From contig NZ_JAEULP010000056.1 of the NCBI RefSeq assembly GCF_016792905.1, forward strand, positions 1-64,000: DNA of 64,000 bases, in the 5' to 3' direction. This DNA comes from Tabrizicola sp. (lineage in GTDB: Bacteria > Pseudomonadota > Alphaproteobacteria > Rhodobacterales > Rhodobacteraceae). Within the stretch, counting starts at the first letter, position 1. Each line of letters begins with the position of its first letter. This document shows, piece after piece, positions 61,284-64,000 of this stretch. Position numbers and translations under genes: made by a program. Under the pieces are notes generated by a model that worked only from the letters and a program-made list of their open reading frames with translations, was not told where the DNA came from and did not search any database.

Positions 61284-64000
61284 ATGGCCATCACGCTCGA
61301 CGACAAGTATGTGGCGGAAGCCGGGTCGGTCTACCTGACCGGCACCCAGGCGCTGGTCAGGCTGCCGATGACCCAAATGCGGCGGGATCGGGCCGCGGGG
61401 CTGAATACCGCCGCCTTCATCTCGGGCTATCGCGGCTCGCCCCTGGGTACCTACGACCAGCAGTTGGCCAAGGCGAGGAAGTTCCTTGACCGGCACGATA
61501 TCGTCTTCCAGCCGGGGTTGAACGAGGATCTCGCGGCCACCGCCGTCTGGGGCAGCCAGCAGGTGCACCTGTCGTCAGGCGCGCGCAAGGACGGTGTGCT
61601 GGGCATCTGGTACGGCAAGGGGCCTGGCGTCGACCGATCCGGCGATGTGTTCAAGCACGCAAATGCCGCAGGGACCGCGCCGCATGGTGGCGTTCTTGCC
61701 ATTGCGGGGGACGACCATACCTGCAAGTCGTCGTCCATCCCCCACCAGTCGGATCATGCTTTCATCTCGGCGCTGATGCCGATGCTGTATCCCTCATCGG
61801 TGCATGAATTCCTGGAGATGGGCCTTCTGGGCATCGCGATGTCGCGTTATTCGGGCTGCTGGGTCGGCTTCAAGGTCATCTCGGAAACCGTCGAGATCAG
61901 CACGGTGGTCGATCTGGCGCAGGAAGGTCGGCAGTTCGCCCTGCCGCAGGATTTCGAGTTGCCACCTGGCGGGCTGTCCTTGCGCTGGCCCGACCCGCCC
62001 CTGGTGCAGGACGAACGCTTGCAAGAGCACAAGGGCTATGCCGCCATCGCCTTTGCCCGGGCGAACAGCGTCGACACGGTGGTCTCCGACGCGCCCAATG
62101 CCCGATTTGGCATAGTTGCCTCGGGCAAGGCCTACGAGGACGTTCGGCAGGCGCTGGCCGAGCTGGGCATCGGCCCGGAGGAGCGCGCCCTGATCGGCCT
62201 GCGCTTCTACAAGGTGCGGATGCCCTGGCCCCTGGAACCGGAAGGAATCCGCGCCTTTTCGCAGGGCCTGGAAGAGGTGTTGATCGTCGAGGAACGGCGC
62301 GAGATCATCGAGAACCAGATCAAGCAGCAGCTGTTCAACTGGCGGGCAGATGTGCGTCCGCGTATCGTCGGAAAGTTCGACGAGGCCGGGACACCGTTCC
62401 TCAGCCTGTCCGCCGGGCTGACCGTGGCGCGAGTCGCCGGTGCAATCGCGGAACGTCTGCTGCGACTTGACCTGCCCGAAGGGCTGGCGAGCCAACTGCG
62501 TCGCCGCGCCAAGCATCTGCACGAAGCCGAAGCGCGGGGCAGCGCGCAGGTACCGCCGATCGTGCGCCTGCCGCACTACTGCGCCGGATGTCCGCACAAC
62601 ACCTCGACGAGGGTGCCGGAAGGCTCGAAGGCCATGGCCGGGATCGGGTGCCATTTCATGGTGCAGTGGATGGACCGCCGGACCGAGACCTTTACCCACA
62701 TGGGCGCTGAGGGCGTACCGTGGACCGCGATCGGAAGGTTCACCGACGAAAAGCACCGCTTCGTCAATCTTGGCGACGGCACATTCTTCCATTCCGGCCA
62801 TCTTGCCATCCGCCAGTCGGTCGCGGCAGGGGCGAACATCACCTACAAGATCCTATACAATGACGCCGTGGCGATGACTGGCGGTCAGCCGGTGGATGGC
62901 GTGCTGACCCCGCCACAGATCACCCATCTGATGTATCACGAACGCGTGGCGCGTATCGTCCTGATGTCCGACCGGCCCGATCTCTACTCCGCCGCCGACC
63001 TCGCCCCCGGCACCAAGATCCGCCACCGCGACGAGATCGATGCTGTGATGCTGGAGTTGCGCGAGGTGCCCGGTGTGACCATCATCGTCTTCGAGCAGAC
63101 CTGTGCTGCGGAAAAGAGACGGCGGCGCAAGCGGGGTATGCTGGAAGACCCCGGCCTGCGGCTCTGGATCAATCCGGAGGTATGCGAGGGCTGCGGCGAT
63201 TGTTCGGAAAGGTCGAACTGCATCGCGGTCGAGCCGGAAGAGACCGAAATGGGCCGCAAGCGGCGCATCAACCAGTCAATGTGCAACAAGGACTATTCCT
63301 GCCTCAAGGGCTTCTGCCCGTCCTTCGTGACCGTGCGCGGAGGCAAGCTGCGAAAGCAGCGGTCCGAAAACGGCCCGGATATACAGACGCTGCCGGAACC
63401 TCTCCTGCCAGCGATCGAGCGCGCTTGGAACCTGGCGCTGGCCGGGGTTGGCGGCACCGGGGTGCTGACCATCAGCGCAATCCTTGGCATGGCTGCACAT
63501 ATCGAGGGCAAGATTCCGATGGTGCTTGATATGGCCGGGCTGGCGCAGAAAGGCGGCGCAGTGATGAGTCATGTCCGGGTGTCCCGGCCAGACCGTCCCG
63601 TGGCCGCCCCGCGCATCGCGGCCGGCAGCGCCGACCTCCTGATCGCGGCGGATGGCGTGGTAGCGGTCTCGAAGGAGTGCATCGTCCTTTGTGATCCGGA
63701 CCGGACCCAGGCAGTCCTGAACACCCGCGTCACCCCGGTTTCCGACTTCATCCGCAATCGCGATTTTGACTTTCAAGAGGCGGCTGTCGAACGCAACGTG
63801 GCGCGGGCGGTCAGGTCGGACCGTCACTTTCTGGATTTCTCTGCGCTGGCGGCACGACTTACGGGAGATGAGATCGGGGCCAACCTGATGATGCTGGGCT
63901 ATGCCTGGCAACAGGGGATGGTGCCGATCGGGCGCGAGGCCATCCTGCAGGCAATCAAACTGAATGGCGTGGCGGTCATGGCCAACTCCGATTCCTTCAA
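61284..64000 (+). CDS. Indolepyruvate ferredoxin oxidoreductase family protein, 3' end outside window
   Basis: ThDP and Fe-S enzyme oxidatively decarboxylating aryl-2-keto acids from aromatic amino acids to acyl-CoA. 905 codons are visible of about 1150 expected for the fused form. Seen in order: an N-terminal alpha-like part (NTAAFISGYRGSPLGTYDQQL; LNEDLAATAVWGSQQ), a ThDP part with YCAGCPHNTSTRVPEGSKAMAGIGCHFM and FVNLGDGTFFHSGHLAIRQSV, Cys sets CEGCGDCSERSNC and CNKDYSCLKGFC that would bind Fe-S clusters, and the start of the gamma-like domain (LALAGVGGTGVLTISAILGMAA; DMAGLAQKGGAVMSHVR). ATG 61284 follows GGGAGG. The frame is open to the window end. Confidence 0.9.
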   Translation, partial: MAITLDDKYVAEAGSVYLTGTQALVRLPMTQMRRDRAAGLNTAAFISGYRGSPLGTYDQQLAKARKFLDRHDIVFQPGLNEDLAATAVWGSQQVHLSSGARKDGVLGIWYGKGPGVDRSGDVFKHANAAGTAPHGGVLAIAGDDHTCKSSSIPHQSDHAFISALMPMLYPSSVHEFLEMGLLGIAMSRYSGCWVGFKVISETVEISTVVDLAQEGRQFALPQDFELPPGGLSLRWPDPPLVQDERLQEHKGYAAIAFARANSVDTVVSDAPNARFGIVASGKAYEDVRQALAELGIGPEERALIGLRFYKVRMPWPLEPEGIRAFSQGLEEVLIVEERREIIENQIKQQLFNWRADVRPRIVGKFDEAGTPFLSLSAGLTVARVAGAIAERLLRLDLPEGLASQLRRRAKHLHEAEARGSAQVPPIVRLPHYCAGCPHNTSTRVPEGSKAMAGIGCHFMVQWMDRRTETFTHMGAEGVPWTAIGRFTDEKHRFVNLGDGTFFHSGHLAIRQSVAAGANITYKILYNDAVAMTGGQPVDGVLTPPQITHLMYHERVARIVLMSDRPDLYSAADLAPGTKIRHRDEIDAVMLELREVPGVTIIVFEQTCAAEKRRRRKRGMLEDPGLRLWINPEVCEGCGDCSERSNCIAVEPEETEMGRKRRINQSMCNKDYSCLKGFCPSFVTVRGGKLRKQRSENGPDIQTLPEPLLPAIERAWNLALAGVGGTGVLTISAILGMAAHIEGKIPMVLDMAGLAQKGGAVMSHVRVSRPDRPVAAPRIAAGSADLLIAADGVVAVSKECIVLCDPDRTQAVLNTRVTPVSDFIRNRDFDFQEAAVERNVARAVRSDRHFLDFSALAARLTGDEIGANLMMLGYAWQQGMVPIGREAILQAIKLNGVAVMANSDSF

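Overview
The window looks like chromosomal DNA of a Rhodobacterales (Rhodobacteraceae-type) alphaproteobacterium. It is GC-rich, and genes are packed into operons with many ATGA or GTGA stop/start overlaps. It holds a group-II-like RpoH sigma factor behind a Rhodobacter-type RpoE promoter, a typical alphaproteobacterial haem-uptake locus, and ABC transporters for sugars and polyamine-like solutes. No rRNA, tRNA or CRISPR was seen. A genus cannot be assigned by eye.

Layout. (1) 0-0.2 kb: tail of an IS30-type transposase. (2) 0.2-8.6 kb: a minus-strand housekeeping and stress set (rpoH, ChaC-like, coaBC, dut, moeB), then plus-strand cobU, a CobC-like phosphatase, a GST and comM. (3) 8.5-18.7 kb: a sugar locus with two divergent arms. 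One arm is a transporter operon (binding protein, DUF2291 lipoprotein, ATPase, permease, DeoR regulator). The other is a catabolic operon (isomerase, split transketolase, FGGY kinase). This gene set fits the transketolase route for D-apiose. (4) 19.0-21.5 kb: a ProC-like reductase and a fused cobalamin-dependent mutase-like protein, of unknown role. (5) 21.5-29.7 kb: haem uptake (TonB-dependent receptor, ExbB, ExbD, TonB; divergent HmuSTUV). (6) 29.7-34.0 kb: an RND efflux pump and its adaptor.

(7) 34.2-49.0 kb: a 13-gene minus-strand run with almost no gaps, probably one operon. From its 5' end it encodes a class III aminotransferase, two phytoene-desaturase-like flavoproteins, a GcvT-like folate methyltransferase, two Rieske oxygenases, a PotDABC-like ABC transporter, a DMSP-lyase-like cupin, a YtcJ-like amidohydrolase and a small cupin. 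Both Rieske proteins carry Glu instead of Asp at the bridging position, a mark of oxygenases acting on quaternary ammonium compounds such as carnitine and glycine betaine. The best reading is import and stepwise breakdown of an N-methylated (or sulfonium) zwitterion. I know of no described pathway with this exact gene set, so it is the main candidate for a new system.

(8) 49.3-60.5 kb: a second sugar or sugar-acid island. An IclR-led minus-strand operon encodes a Gfo/Idh dehydrogenase, an IolD-like ThDP enzyme, an aldehyde dehydrogenase and an IlvD/Edd dehydratase. A four-gene ABC importer is divergent from it, with a 10-bp perfect inverted repeat between them. (9) 60.6-64.0 kb: an Lrp/AsnC regulator divergent from an indolepyruvate ferredoxin oxidoreductase gene that runs off the window. 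Functions are inferred from motifs and gene context; no database search was possible.
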